From Casuarius casuarius (taxonomy: Eukaryota > Chordata > Aves > Casuariiformes > Casuariidae): a stretch of 64,000 bases of DNA. Where the stretch lies: the NCBI GenBank assembly GCA_003342895.1, contig PTFA01000081.1:366422-430421 (forward strand). Reading direction: 5' to 3'. The position numbers and the translations under genes were made by a program. Shown piece by piece: positions 1 to 13,362 of the stretch. Within the stretch, counting starts at the first letter, position 1. Every line of letters begins with the position of its first letter. The notes beneath the pieces are model-generated. The model made no database searches. It was not told where the DNA came from and was given only the letters and a program-made list of their open reading frames with translations.

Positions 1-1110
1 AACAGTTCTGAGCACTACAGGCCTCTTTCACATAGTCATGCCAAAAACCTTAAGAAATCCCATCTGCTCTCAAGGTCGTATGCTTGTTAAGGACATTATT
101 TTCCTCCCCTTTTGGAGTACTTGTGTCATGTAACATAACTTACAAATACCATGTTAAAGCAACAGGTGTTACAAAACAGTACTGTAAACATGCCAATCTG
201 AGTCTTATTCCTAGTGAACCTCCTCCAGCGGCAATGAGGAGAAAGAAAATGGAAAAGTAACCCAGTTACTGAGTTCCTCTGATGGGAACCAGACAATGTT
301 GCCTTAACCAACCACGTGGAGATTTCCCCAGCAAACAAAATCCCAGGTGATGCAGAGCTGCACCCACCCATTTGCAGCACTGAAAGCAATATGGCCAAGA
401 AGCTGCTGAACCTCACCGTCACTGGTGGGCTCAGTGTGTACCGCCAGCTCTGTAGTGCCTGCTACCTTCACGTTTTACGCAGGGCCCCACTGAACTGCTG
501 CGCAATTGGACCCCCCGAGTTTTCTTTTGTAAGCAGGGAGCTGGATTGATTTTCAAAATCAGTCATAAGAGGTATCATTAGACTATTTAGGTAGGAGTTA
601 TAAATGATTATTTACTAGTATGATGGGACAGGTGGACGAATAATTCATTAGCATGTACTAATTAGCTCATAACCATTTACTGTTTGGCACTGTGCCTTCC
701 TGCTCATAAAATTGCATCAAAAGGCAAAACCAGACAGATCAGAAATACTAATCCCTAACAGCCCTGAACGGCCCACTGATATGGATTCTGTTTCCTTCAA
801 AACAGGAACGGGACAACGCTGGCTCAGAGGCAGCGGATGTGGACAGCTTTCACTGAATGTCATCCTCAACTTGTTTGTTTCAGAAACTGAGGATCCTTTT
901 TAAATGTCACCGGAAACGGACTTCACAGCAGCATTTTGTATGCAACACGTGATAGCGGCCGCAGGTTAGCGCCTGACTTGCTCACAGCCACAGAGCCCGG
1001 CAGCACTCCCACATATTCCAGCCCATCTTTATCTTCCATGCTAAAACATCGTGGTCATCTAAATGTATACAACTAAGTAGTATTTATTTATGGAAGGTAC
1101 TTTTACTCAC
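1..1110 (-). other. FAF1: FAF1 last intron, 5' portion (partial)
   Basis: Intronic sequence directly after the UBX exon donor (gtgagtaa). No match to the expected FAF1 C-terminal codons or stop is present, so the final exon lies before position 1. Positions about 601-670 hold an E-box and several TAAT homeodomain-type cores (see findings). Otherwise I see no gene. Confidence 0.85.
601..670. promoter_or_regulatory. Candidate conserved regulatory element (TAAT cluster plus E-box)
   Basis: An E-box CAGGTG at 629-634 is followed by aataattcattag and ctaattagct within 35 bases, preceded by aatgatta. The density of homeodomain-type cores exceeds its AT-rich surroundings. No comparison was possible, so the call is by motif content only. 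Confidence 0.25.
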
Positions 1111-1326
1111 ATCTCTCCTCGGAAAGGTACCCAGCAGCTTGTACTCCTCCCAAGGATATCCCTTGGAAGCTACAAAATCAAAGACAACCTGCAGCTTGCT
1201 GCTGGCCAGGAAACGTCGCTCAAAGAACTCTCCGCTGGGCGTCCGTATGCGCAGCTTGCTGACCGACTCGGTGCTCTCCTCCTTCGGCTCCGGAGGCAGA
1301 GACTGCTCAAGGGAGAGCCGGATAGC
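1111..1326 (-). CDS. FAF1: FAF1 exon, UBX domain (~residues 552-623)
   Basis: This is the largest exon in the window, 216 nt or 72 codons, phase 0 at both ends. It begins AIRLSLEQSLPPEPKEE, continues SKLRIRTPSGEFFERRF, and ends LLGTFPRRD. This is the UBX domain that docks on the p97/VCP N-domain. The p97-contacting Arg in RIRTP (human Arg579) and the FPR loop (human 619-621) are intact, so p97 binding should be preserved. The segment EESTES differs most from human (EENAEP), in the linker before the fold. The acceptor is ccttcctcag and the donor gtgagtaa. The last exon, expected to encode ~27 residues beginning near VTQLD, is not in the window. Confidence 0.98.
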
Positions 1327-4300
1327 CTGAGGAAGGAAAAATAACCATTTAGGTTTCAACGTTAACAACGGCGCAACAGAAGAAAAGGATAGAGGGCTTT
1401 TGTGTTTATTTTTTCTGGAATTTCCAAGATGTGTCCTAGTGCTCCGGAGTAATAGCTGCGCTTTATTTCTCAATGGCAAAATCATTTTTATTCATTCCTT
1501 AATAGCAGCCCACCAGACAACTAATTAAAATAAATCCTTCTGTACAACACATATTATTAGGTCTACAGTTAAGGCAGAATGGAGATAAGTAATTTAATCA
1601 TTTGGCAGAAAGCCCTGGAAAAATTTGAATGAGAGAATAATTGTCAGGTGGCCAATTGCTTCCTTAAAAGGTATAAATTAAAGCCAGTAAAAGTATTTCT
1701 TCAGATGCACTTATTATCAAATTGCCCTCCTCTTACACAGAGTAATCGACCATTTGCAGCAAAGAAAAGACCCTTAACGACAGTTCAGAGTAAAAACAAA
1801 TATATTCAGGAGCTTTACTATAAGTAAACTAAAACACTGCTAGTAAGACATTTCATAATTAAAAGTATCATGAAGGTACGTGAGATATATAGTATATATA
1901 AAAGTAGGAACAGTAAAAGAAGGAAACCAAGAAGATAGAAATGGGAGCTTTAAGGTTTAAAGAAAGGAATTACTGTTATTTGAAGAGAGAAGAGCCAATA
2001 TTTAAGTGACCAGGCCACAGATGCTAGGAAATATCTCTAACTATGGATCAAAAATGTATATGCTTGTCTTCCTGCTAACACTGTGTATTGCTCATGCTAA
2101 AATTTAAGGGTAGGAGCCAAGTCTGTATTCCCTGTTCTCTGCCTCCAGGAGCTCCTATAACACTCATACATTGGTCAGAATTTTTTGGAAAATAATGCCT
2201 AATGTTAGATCGCTGAACTCGTTTGGCTTAATTTTCAAGGGTACTGAGTGTTGTCAGTGCTCCTGGACGGACATCTGAGGGCCCTGAGAATACGCAGTAT
2301 TTTTAAACAATTAGATCCTACTTAAAGAGCAGTCTTGTTGCTGTACCAGCTTTATGCAAACAGTCAATGAGCATCTCAAAGGCTGCAATCAGCAGCATGA
2401 TAACAATTCTTCACCAGGAATACACTGAAAAGATGATTTTCCAAAATGAAGTCAGGCAGGCACTAATTTACCCACATTTTCAAGATACACAGTTGCTATT
2501 TGTGCCTTTGAAAATCTCCCCAAGGTCATTTAGTAACAGAAACTGATGGAAGATGATTACATTAAAGAGCAAGGAATGGGCAGAAGCAAGATTATGAGGC
2601 CCTTTAAATAGTCTACTTCTTACACACGAACCTCTGAGCAAATTATATCTCAGTATAAATATTTATACATAGAACTTCAGTTCATTTTTGCTCATCTACT
2701 CTGAGATTATATTTTAAATAGATTCTATTTTAATTTTCTCTCTCGCCATTCTCAACCACCTGCTTACTATCTTTCTGTTTTGACATTTCCCCACACAGTA
2801 TAACAACAGATGCTACATTATTTACTGAACCCAATCAATTATATTATAGAAAAATAAACAACAGTAGCTCATTAGAGCTCCTTTCTTTGTGCAAAGAATG
2901 CCTCACTCCCCAAAGTAACTAGTCTCCAAGGCTTCAACGTAAAATGGCAATTTACCATGGATATTCTGCACCAGCAACCCAAGTCAGAAAACAATGATGC
3001 GATGGATCATGTTAGTAACTCTTGGACCTGAACAAGCAATTTGAGTTTTGCTGACAAAAAGATGTTCTGTATGTGAATAGCTCTCTAGCCAGATTTTAAA
3101 TATATGAACTGAACACAAAGCCACTTCTGAAAGTAAACATTGTTGCAGAACAATTCAGTAAAAGTAATCTGTATACCTGAAAATGGCGAGTGCTAGCAAA
3201 CATTATTGTTAACATCCCATTTGTTCTACTAAGCAAATAGATCCTATTATTTTCATTACTACAGTCTACATTAAAACAGGGAAGCTCAGGTATATTTTGA
3301 TAACATGAACTCGTTCTGCAGCCTTTGTGTAAGAAAACAATTTGCAAAAGGCCATGGTAGAAAAGGTTTAGGGGCAGGCAGGTATAATAAAGTAGAAGGA
3401 ATTGTTTCTATTCATGCAAAATTACTTAAAAAAGAAAAACATACTGATTACTTGAATCAGAATGTGAGTGAGGTGATGGATTAATAGTCCTGTTACTGCC
3501 ACTGTACTGATTTATGTATGATTACTATTAATCTCACTGAATTGCCATCTTTTAATTATTCTTGACACAATTCTCACAGTCCAGTTTGGTGCATTACTCC
3601 TTCAGCTGCCTTTTAGCTTCCATTTGTGGCTTATATTAACAACAGGAGCTAAAAAAGTGGCCAAACACTAAAGGATAATAAGGAGAAAGTGGTCTGCCTC
3701 TTTTCTAGACCCCTGAATACTACTGTTTTTACTGAATTAAGTATTTACGATGCAGCATTGTTTCAAAGGCTCTAGAAGGCTTACACAGGTCAGGTTTTTA
3801 ATGCAATTGTCTTAGTCAAATATACACGCAGATGCATTGCTGATATAATTTATTGTATTTATCTCAAGAAATAAAAAATGTGTTGGTAACCAACTTTTTG
3901 TAGTTGTGTAATGCAGTTTTTTCAAACATCAGCCAAGTACACAAGGCTGAAATGTCAAGTACATCTTTAAGTCACATGGCGGGGGGAGGAAGGCTGTGAT
4001 TTATCAGGATTCCAGGAGTTCCAAAGACTTTAACTAAATGGAAAATTAAATGAGAATAAAATGCCAAATTTCAAATCTCCATAATAGATATGAGTCAATG
4101 CAAAGAAGTTAAATTAAGTCCACAGAAAAAAAAATAGGAAGTATGATATTTTCTATAAATTTATAAATGTTAGAAAATATTTATATTTTATATAAAACTA
4201 GAGACATAGGAAATACATGTGCAATAGGAATGCTGACAGAGCACTGTATTAATTAGCAATTTGCTCACAAAATCTTATATGCCTAGAAGTCAAGGGAAAC

Positions 4301-5852
4301 ACCTAGTCACCTCTAATATCACTCAATAAATTTATATGTTTATATCACTTTTATTCTGAAAATCTTATTCAAGGGTTTCAAAGTCCTTTCCAAATATCAG
4401 CTAGTTGTGCTTCATAACAGTTCTGCAGAGAGAAGATAACTTCACAGAACAGTTGAAAATCTTTAGCTACTAGTCTGTTTTACTCATCCTTTGAAATATG
4501 GTAGGACTTCAGAGGAAGAAACATGGCTGTAGCCCAGCCTTTCTTATTTCCTTTTAAATCACATTATGCATTTACTGGGGGTGAAGAAGAGGAAGCTGCT
4601 AACACAAGTATATTTGAGTACATGACGATTCTTTTTATGTGTACAAAGGTAAATGCCTACGTAGATCTGCAGCCAGGTCAGGATCTAGGACAGAGAAAGA
4701 GGCCACATGAGCTACCTCTGGCAGATACCTGGGCCCATCGACCAACTGACTGCGCAACTTGCTATACAGTAAGGGAAATCCTCATCCCCGTGCAGCCAAA
4801 GGCACAACCAGGCATACCGCATCATGGCCCATTTCGTACAAAGTAGCTGATTATTCCCATGGAAAGATGCTGTTGCACGTAACTGCATCGAGGTCTCTTA
4901 GAAAGAATATTTGGCCTGATGGTGTCACCTTTGTCACGGAGCGGATTTCTGAGGCTCTAAGTGCCGCTTCCCCAAGGACACCTTTGTGAACAGAACCGTG
5001 GCTGGGGCCTGCCACACTGTCTTTCTCACTGGCAGTAGTTTTTGGAAATCTGCTATGAAAGATCATTCATTCTTTTTACTTTGCTATTACTATTCTGTTT
5101 TTTTTTCCTCTGAAATTTAAATTCATTAACTTACTAACTTTTGCAATCAACATGAAGAAAGCTTGTTTAAGGAGAACTGGATCTCTACATTACCACTGCA
5201 GTAGCAGTTTTGAGCTTCAAGTGTTCACTTCACTTTGAGAGGACAGATTTTGATACTTAATGTCTCAGCCAGACTCTTAAAGTGTTTGTTTAAACACAAT
5301 TTTCATTCTATTTAAAATTTAATGGTACATTTAAAAATGTAATTCAATTTTCTAGATTTTTAGGGGGGAGGTTCTTGGCTTTTTTATTTTCTTCAAAATT
5401 TTTTAAAAAGTATTTCGTCTCCCAAACTACATTTGGCAACTTGTTTGATCAGAACTGCAATAGGCTTTATGCTTCTTTATGGAAGAAATGAAAAAGCTCC
5501 ATGCTATTATATTTTTAAAAGTAGTGCCTGTAGAAACAATATTTGAGAATCTGAAAGGTTCTACTATTTACAGAGCTAATTTGTTGGGTCTTCTGTTAGT
5601 AGGCCTATCTAATAGCTGGCTATAATTTGGCAGTGTGACCCATATGATACAACAGAAAAGCTATTAAACTGTAGATAAAAATGATTCAGCTGCGCTATAT
5701 TTTATATATACGGTAAGAAATTAATAAAATGTTTTCTTAACTTAATGTTCACATAAGAAAGTAAACTCTGAATTAAAGTTGCTATGTGTGCTGAATGAAA
5801 ATTGCAACCTTCATAAATCCTAAAAGTTGTCCAAAAAGGTAAAATATCTCAC
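1327..5852 (-). other. FAF1: FAF1 intron (4526 bp)
   Basis: AT-rich intron between the second helix exon and the UBX exon. I see no RNA gene, transposon or open frame with recognisable protein content. Around 4140-4200 there is a very AT-rich patch dominated by TATA/TTTA runs. Open frames near 4523-4989 have no recognisable content. Confidence 0.85.
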
Positions 5853-5930
5853 CTCACGTTCTTCCTCCTGTTCTTTCCGAATCTGTTCCAAACGAAACTG
5901 TTCTGCTATTTCTCTCTCTTGTGCTTCTCT
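5853..5930 (-). CDS. FAF1: FAF1 exon, charged helical linker part 2 (~residues 526-551)
   Basis: This 78-nt symmetric phase-0 exon encodes 26 residues (REAQEREIAEQFRLEQIRKE then QEEERE). It continues the Arg/Glu-rich helix into the UBX domain. Gln replaces human His in EAQERE, and Ile replaces Met in REIAEQF. The acceptor is tctttctcag and the donor gtgagata. It sits only 686 bp from the preceding helix exon, so the two form a close pair. Confidence 0.97.
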
Positions 5931-6616
5931 CTGAGAAAGAGGAACAAACAGCAATCACACATGTATTCACCTGCCCATTCCACAGCTGTGTTTAATGACA
6001 GGCATTAGCCGTAGGAAGGCAAAAAAACTTCTCAACTTTTCTGTTGGGGTAGGAACTGTTTGCGACATATTTACATAATATAATGCCATGTGAATAAAAC
6101 CTTCATATTTCTTATGAAAGCTGTTTAATGGAAACTGCTAGTTGAACTCCACTTTTGTCCTTAATATTTCACCACATTACCATGACTAGTTGCATCTATT
6201 TTTAAATTCTCTGAATTTCTATTATGTAAGAACTTCCAGATATGGTTAGATCCAAGGTTTGCGTAGCCTAGGATCCCGTCTGACAATGATTACCAACTGT
6301 CACTTAGAAAGTAATGCAAGAAATAGGATATTTATTAAGTGATCTTTCCCTATCACTCCTTTCCCAATGAAGTTTCCCTTTCTGTTATGAAGCAGAGCCA
6401 GGACTGCTTTAGCAAAACGATGCAGTCAGACCCATTCCTGGTGAATTTATCTAGTGCCATTTTGTAACCACTTATTGGAATTATGGCTCCCTACAGCAAC
6501 TGGCTCATCTTAAATGCAGAACTGAAGCTGGGCAGTCCCCTACACAAGGGTGATTTTACCAATTGTGGAGAGATTCATGTCCTGACATTCACGAAACCAC
6601 TTCACCACGCACACAC
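5931..6616 (-). other. FAF1: FAF1 intron (686 bp)
   Basis: Short intron between the two helix-coding exons. No features other than the flanking splice signals: weak donor gtgtgtgc on the high-coordinate side and acceptor tttctcag on the low-coordinate side. Confidence 0.9.
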
Positions 6617-6697
6617 CTTTGCTCTATCAGCTTCAAGTGATATGCGGTACGCTTCATCTTGCTCCCTTTTCACATTTTCTCTGGCTTCACGTTCATC
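6617..6697 (-). CDS. FAF1: FAF1 exon, charged helical linker part 1 (~residues 499-525)
   Basis: This 81-nt exon is phase 0 at both ends. It encodes 27 residues rich in Glu, Arg and Lys (DEREARENVKREQDEAYRIS then LEADRAK), part of the long helix or coiled coil between UAS and UBX. Ile replaces human Leu in YRISLEAD. The acceptor is very strong: an almost uninterrupted T-run ending in tag. The donor, gtgtgtgc, is weak. Because the exon is symmetric, skipping it would shorten the helix without breaking frame. Confidence 0.96.
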
Positions 6698-9600
6698 CTA
6701 AAAAAAAAAAAAGAAAAAGGAAAACAAGTAAAATCAGCAAACAGTGGACTGATACTAGATTTATCTTTACATTCACCAGCATTCTTTATCCTCAGAGATT
6801 TCAAAGTATTTGACTGCGTTACTTATCTAACCATTGCTAGAAGTCATCTGAAAGATGCCTAAAGGGCAACCTTGGCTTTAAAAAAATCACGACTTACCTA
6901 AGACTATGCTTCAAATGCCGTATTATGAATTAGCACGTTCCAAGTGCTGGCCCATGGCTGGCTCTGGCACCAAGGCTCATTGCATCTGGCCTCCCGTTTT
7001 TATCACCGAGCCATGGAGAAGGGCTGCCCAGGCCACGCAGACGCTGCTGCCGGCTGAGGGCCTCCCTGCCACACAGCCGCGCGGGGGGAACCCACCCGCC
7101 GGACCCGCAGGGCAGGGCACGCTGGAGGTGCACGCGTGGCCCAGCGCCGGGGGCGAGTCCCAAACAAGGGGTCTGCTTGGATGGACAGCAGGTAACAGCT
7201 TGTCCTAGTAGAGAGGGCCTGTTCCCAGGTCCTTGGTTTGGTAAAAAAGGCCCCCAGTAGGATCCGTCCCAGGTCATCCTTACTGAACGTCACCTAAGGC
7301 CTGGATTCGCGTCATGGTGAATGCTGTGCAAAGACGGGAGGTAACAAGCCCTGCTCTGAAGTGCCTTAAATACAAAGATGCAGGCAGACACGAAACATGA
7401 GATTAGTATGCCAACTTCAAGCCAGCAAACCTCGCAAAATATCTTATTAATGATCACAGCACCAAAAAAAAGAAAAAGAGGTTTACCAAAAATACGTGAA
7501 TGACGAAGAGAGGCATCATCCCTACAGTCGCACTGGGGCGATAGTACAAGGTATGAAACCAGTAACTTCATACTCTGCCTCTCTGGAGCCAGTACTACCA
7601 GAGACAGCGCCTGCTGCTCTGCACCTACTCTTTTTACATCTTATAATCCTCCCGGAGCCTTCCAGAGGCTGCCCAGGTCTCTACGAAAATCAGTATGGTT
7701 TCGCCACGAGACTGTTGGTGGCTCAGGACTCTCGCCCGTAGTGACCAGTAATGCAGCACTTAAGCCGAGCTAATCTATCCCTTGTATTTTATAGAAATGA
7801 AAGTCTACTACCTCCTGATTTTTGAAGCATTATATTAAACTTCCCATTCGTCTGCAAATTTTATTCTACATAAAGGAACCATTTTGCAAATGGATCATTT
7901 TTCTCCCAGAAGCTTCACTATTTGGCAAAGACTCAATTCTACATTGGAGCGGCAGGTGTTAACTGTTATTATTATGTCATGCAAACATGCCAAGATGTTC
8001 CTCAAACAAAACTCTAACGCATTAGTTGTTAGAGGTCTACATTAGCATGCATGCACAAGAAGAAAGGACAAACTGCAGGAAAAGGTATACAACCTCCAGG
8101 TGGAAAGTAACAAGATCTTTTTAGAGGAAACTCTTCTTCCTTATAGAAACAGGACCCAAGATTATTCTACAATCAGTGTGTCCTAAATTTCATTCACAGA
8201 AGATAGAGAAACCATCACTTTGTTCAGCAGAGCTAAAACACGCGTAGAAGTAATTCTTGCAAAATATAAAAATAACCACCGAGCAACCCACTCCCCTCCT
8301 GGCTTTGCTAAACTCCACACCCTGAGTCCATGAAATGCCTTCAAAAACTAACTCAAACCTGATAGCAGAAGCTCCCTAAAGTAATATTCAATTTCTGAGA
8401 GAAAGGGATCTTGAAATAATTAAACAGCTCCGATGTCTATGTTGTCCGAAAATGAGGAAAGCCTCTTGAATACACAGACGCTTTCCCAACGCTTCTCGGA
8501 GATGCAACATAACAGTAGAGGAAAATATTTTGTACTGTCTATACCGAGACTTTCCGTAAGCATACCATAAGCTCACCTCCAGATGGTAAGAAACAAAACG
8601 TTTTTTTCCCAAACCAACTTACTGAAAGGTTTCATGCAATCCGGGAGAGGACAGGCATTTAAAAAATATTCTTAAGAATTGTTTCGGAGAGAACCTGTTT
8701 AACTTTCGTGTTTTACAACTTCATATATCTCTTTCTAACTCAATTTCAAAGGTCACACTGAAGTCCAGTAATGCCTGGGAGAAAATGGAAAGATCAGATG
8801 CAGCTACTGCAATTACTGGCTCTTTCCGTCACCAGATGATTGCTAGCAATTAACACACAGTTCCTTTAGTCTAATAAATAATGACCAAAAAGTGAACAAA
8901 AATTTAAAATGTATAAAAATTGTTAAAACTCACTCCACAAATATATACTAAATCAGAGCTATAAGAAATTGAGTACTGAGTTATTTTGCATTTTACAAAC
9001 TGTGTAGAAAACTCAAGAAAGATACTAAATATTACTAGTGATGAGCATAGTATTTATTTGCCTATAAAGAGCTTTACTGAATAATTTTTGAAATTGGTTT
9101 AAATTATATCACCTGGATGATAACTTCAAAAAATCCTGGCACTGTAGATTCTATTAGCAATATTCTAAGCGTGAATTCCAGGCACTTTTTTTTTTTCATA
9201 TATATTCATTTCTTCCCTATTCATTGCAGTTACCATCCTCCTAAAACTGGATTATGAGAAAGATGTCAGGAATGTGAAGAATTACTACGCATGACTGCCT
9301 GGTCCTCGCGGAAATATTTAAGCCACATCTACAAGTAAATGACCACGCCAGAGTTTTACACTGCATTTGAACGATACTATTCTTACTGACACAGACCTTA
9401 AAAGCAAATTTGTAGGTAGATTAGACAGCACTGGGATCCAGCCTTCCTTAGGCGCGAAGCAGATGCAATCGTACGCAATGCCTCTTTGTACAGGTTTCTG
9501 TGGTTTAATTGCTATTATTGCTATAGGGACAAACACACCAATGGTCACTATGGCAAATTTGCAATAGTCTCTCAGAGTTGCACGTTAGATCAAATTTCAA

Positions 9601-12447
9601 CATTATAGGCTACAAGCCTCCTTTTTGTAATGCAGTTTGCTGTTTTAGTCACGACTTCCTCCAGAGAAACCATACAAAGTAACGAGGATGACTCAAGTTC
9701 ACCAGAAAGCAACAAGAGTGAAATGATAATAGGGACAGGAAAAGCAGCAGCAACTATTTCACAGCGAAGCTATGGTTGCACTAACAAAGAACACAGGGAG
9801 AAGATGGAATAGCAATACAGCTAATAACTTAACAATAATGTCAAAATTATTACCCATTAAAAAAAAAGTAAGGTTAGCTGACAGTTTTCCTGTTAAACCC
9901 TACATATATCACAGCCTCTACTGAACATCAGTAAGTGCATCCCCACAATACTCCTGCAATTAAGGCAAATATTGCCATCTTCCTTTTTCAAGAAACCAAG
10001 CTATGCATAAAGCGTGTCTTATCCCAGGCCGTTTAAAAAGCCTACGTCAAAAGGAGGTGTTAAACACACGCATTTCTGAATTTCACACCATTGACGGAAG
10101 GACAGTATGGAGGTAAATCATCCAAGCCATGGGTTTGTTGGGCACGTGAAGAAGAGAGATCCCTCCTTTGCTTCTTACGGGGGAGAAGTTCTTTCAAGAA
10201 ACTTTAAGTACTAATTCTAGATTTTACCAAAAACGATCATAAAACAAATAAAATATTCTATGTATACTGTATATTTCTACCTGGTTGTGTCTTGGTAGCA
10301 TACGAAAAGCAGAAAGTGAATCCATTACTAAGGCTGAAAGGAGCAGCAGAACGTAAAATGAATTGGAAGAGAAGCAAGCAGGTGTCTTTGCCACATCTGC
10401 TCTGAAATGAGTGCAATATTGTAAAGTAGATGAGACTTGGCTCCTCTTGGCTAGGTTTGGCTTCTAGTTTTAACTTTGTCATCTGTGTTATATCTCACCT
10501 GTATTATTTGTTAAAATAATGGCAGAAGTAAACTCTGCTTGCTTGCTGCTGGAGATGGCTGTATATACAAAGCTTATATAATACAAAAAATACATTAAAT
10601 AATAGAATGAAACACGAAATTCAATATCAATAAGAATTTCATTCATTTGGATCAAGGTTTTGTATAAGTCAGAGAGGCTTATTTGGTATGCAACAAAAGA
10701 ATATCTAGGCAATTAAGAATGGGTTTATAGTAAAAAAAAATAATAAAAACATTAAAAAAAATGTTCTTTACTCATGCAGGTACCTTTTTAAGGTCCAAAT
10801 TCTGTCTTTGGATGAGTGCATATGAGTTGACTTTAACAAAGCACTAAGTCTCATCTGTATCTTGATGAATATAGCACATAAATAGACAAATAAAGACAAA
10901 AAAAATGGAATAGGGAAGATGTAGCCTGCAAACCAAGAGACCAGAGTGCTGAGGAGCAAAGATCCTTCTAAAAACGTATAATGTGGGAAAAAGTGGGAAG
11001 GAAGGAGTGAGGAAGGAAGGGTGCAGTGGCAGAGGAACGATCTTGGGGAAGAAGGAGAAAAGAGGCTGACGTACAGATAATTGGTACCATGAAGGTGAAA
11101 AACGGAAAAAGATTAAAGCAAATGGTGGAGCAGAAAGAATTTAAGTCATTAAAAGGAAAAAGGATCCTGTCAGCTTACATGATCTTTCTTCCATGCTGTC
11201 AGCACTCAGCCCACAGGGGAAAGAGATACAGATGCTTATATCTGAAGGAGTCAGTTTGCCACGGGGAACGCGAGTCTGTAGAGAGAGAGCTTGGTCTCCG
11301 CTGAGCACCTGCTCAGTCTCCACGGGTGCTCTGAGGACCACACAAGGACCCTCTGAGTGCCTCTGCTGCCGACTCAGAATGAACCGCTACCCACTGCCAT
11401 AAACTGATGAGAAATAAAAGCAAACTGCAGGCGCATATATAACTGGATAGGAAGTAAAAGGGACAGTAATTCAATGTTGTTAACTCTACCGAATCTTTGA
11501 GAATACATGAGGATTACACTGCGACAGCCAACACTGTGTCCTCTGTCTCAAGAAAGTATACAGCAGGAGTAGACACTTTTCAGTGGCTAGTGACAAAAGT
11601 ATCAGAGGTCTGGAAAGGTTTCCGCATGCAAAGATATTGAAAAAGCAATGCAGGCTGCCTAGTAAGAAGAGAAGATAATACATGACAGGCCTGCAAAAGA
11701 GCGTAAGGAAGGTGAGTCAAAGATCCCTGCTTTCCCATTTTGAAAATGCAACCATATGGGGGATGTTCATGCAATGGGAAGCTGATACATTCAAAGAAAA
11801 AAAAAATGCATTTCTACATAACACGTTGTTTACCTAAGAATTTCTTCACTATGATGCGCTTTACAGATGCAAAGTCAGAGAAAATGTAGTTAACACATAT
11901 TCATGAGATAGAAAAGGTTTTAGCCTATTTTAACTAAAAGCTACAGGACTAAGAAAAACTTACAGACTAAGTTATTTTCTTGAAGTGAAGAAATTTAGGA
12001 TAACACTTTTCAGTAATTATTCTCCATATCATTTCCCTGCAGCTACCTCTGAAGCACCTAATAACAGGCAGTTTCAGGTACAGATGGATGGAAAGGTGGC
12101 TTTCTGATTGGATTCAGGACAGCAACCCCCCTTTTCCTGCTGATTATACAAGGGCAAGAAAACAGCCTTTTGGATGGGATATTTTGTTAGAAAAGTCAGC
12201 TTTGGCCCTTCTAGGCTTTTTTTTTTTTTGTTATTTGTGAATGTAGGAGTTAATGATTTAACTCCAGATATCAGTTTTGCACCTGATCTGTCTCAAGGAG
12301 ATGTGTTACACTTTATTCCCTGTTGCTCTTTGGAGTCAGTTATTCCTATGAAGTAAAAACAGGCAATACAAAACTTGAGAAGGTAACCAAGACCAGAGGA
12401 CATGATCTACGAGCACCAGTGAATAAATGGCTGTTACAAGAAAGACC

Positions 12448-12464
12448 AAAAAAAAAAAAAAAAA
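12448..12464 (+). repeat. A17 homopolymer
   Basis: Seventeen consecutive A. No associated element recognised. Confidence 0.95.
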
Positions 12465-13295
12465 GTGTATTTGCAAATGCTGAATGCTTATCTGACAGAC
12501 AGTCCATTTCGTTGAACCACTCCTGGAATTAAAAAATGCAAGTGCTTAAGGCTATTCATGGTAGCGTTAAAGAGGAACACCCCTTTGCCCAAACAGAGCA
12601 GTGCAATAAAGGCATTAACGTGATTCACTGAAGATGACAGACTTGCACATTGTATAACTTAAGCATATATGATGGGGAAAATACAGAAGAAAAAAGTGTA
12701 CACAAAATGCATTAGGCACATGAGAACGATGAAAACAAAGCAAATACAATAAGGTGCCAGACTCACGGGGGGAGGAAGGACTAAGTGGGCAAAGAGGGGC
12801 AGAACAACGCAGAGAGAGCATCAAAGAATCCTGCCTATCTATGGCAAAGACTGAAAGCCACTTCCAAATACTGAATTTTGGGAATTACCCCACATGACAA
12901 GAAAAAAAACCCAGAACTGAAACCTTCAAGAAGCAGCCCTGCCGTTCCTTTCCACAGGAGATCAGCCGGCCAGTCCTCCTGAGACACCCACCACGCTGAG
13001 CTGGGTAGCAGGGAAAGCTGCTGTTTGTTAAAAAGGCTAAACTAGCATCCAGTGACTGGAGCCATCAGGACGTGCAGCAGAAAACCCATCTGAACTAAAG
13101 ATATTTTCATCTCGTCTTCCGTCCTCCCACCGTCCCTCTTTTGAGCTGTGTCCTGGTTCAAAGTGGTCTGTAAACTCTTGACGGCAGCGATCTTATCTGC
13201 TGCGGGTCGGTACGGAGAGGTGCCCAATGGAAGTCCAGACCTTAGAGGTTTGGAGTGCTAGAGTATTACAAGTACACAGTTGGAAAATAAAATCA

Positions 13296-13362
13296 AATAA
13301 ATTTTGATTACTGTAGTTTAATTAGTTATAACTAGTAATAATTAGTAAATGTGCTAATTGGA
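13296..13362. promoter_or_regulatory. Candidate regulatory element (dense TAAT cores)
   Basis: Within about 70 bases lie tttgattac, tttaattag, gtaataattag and gctaattgg. A TGTCATCA (TALE-type) site follows near 13400. Motif-only evidence. Confidence 0.25.
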
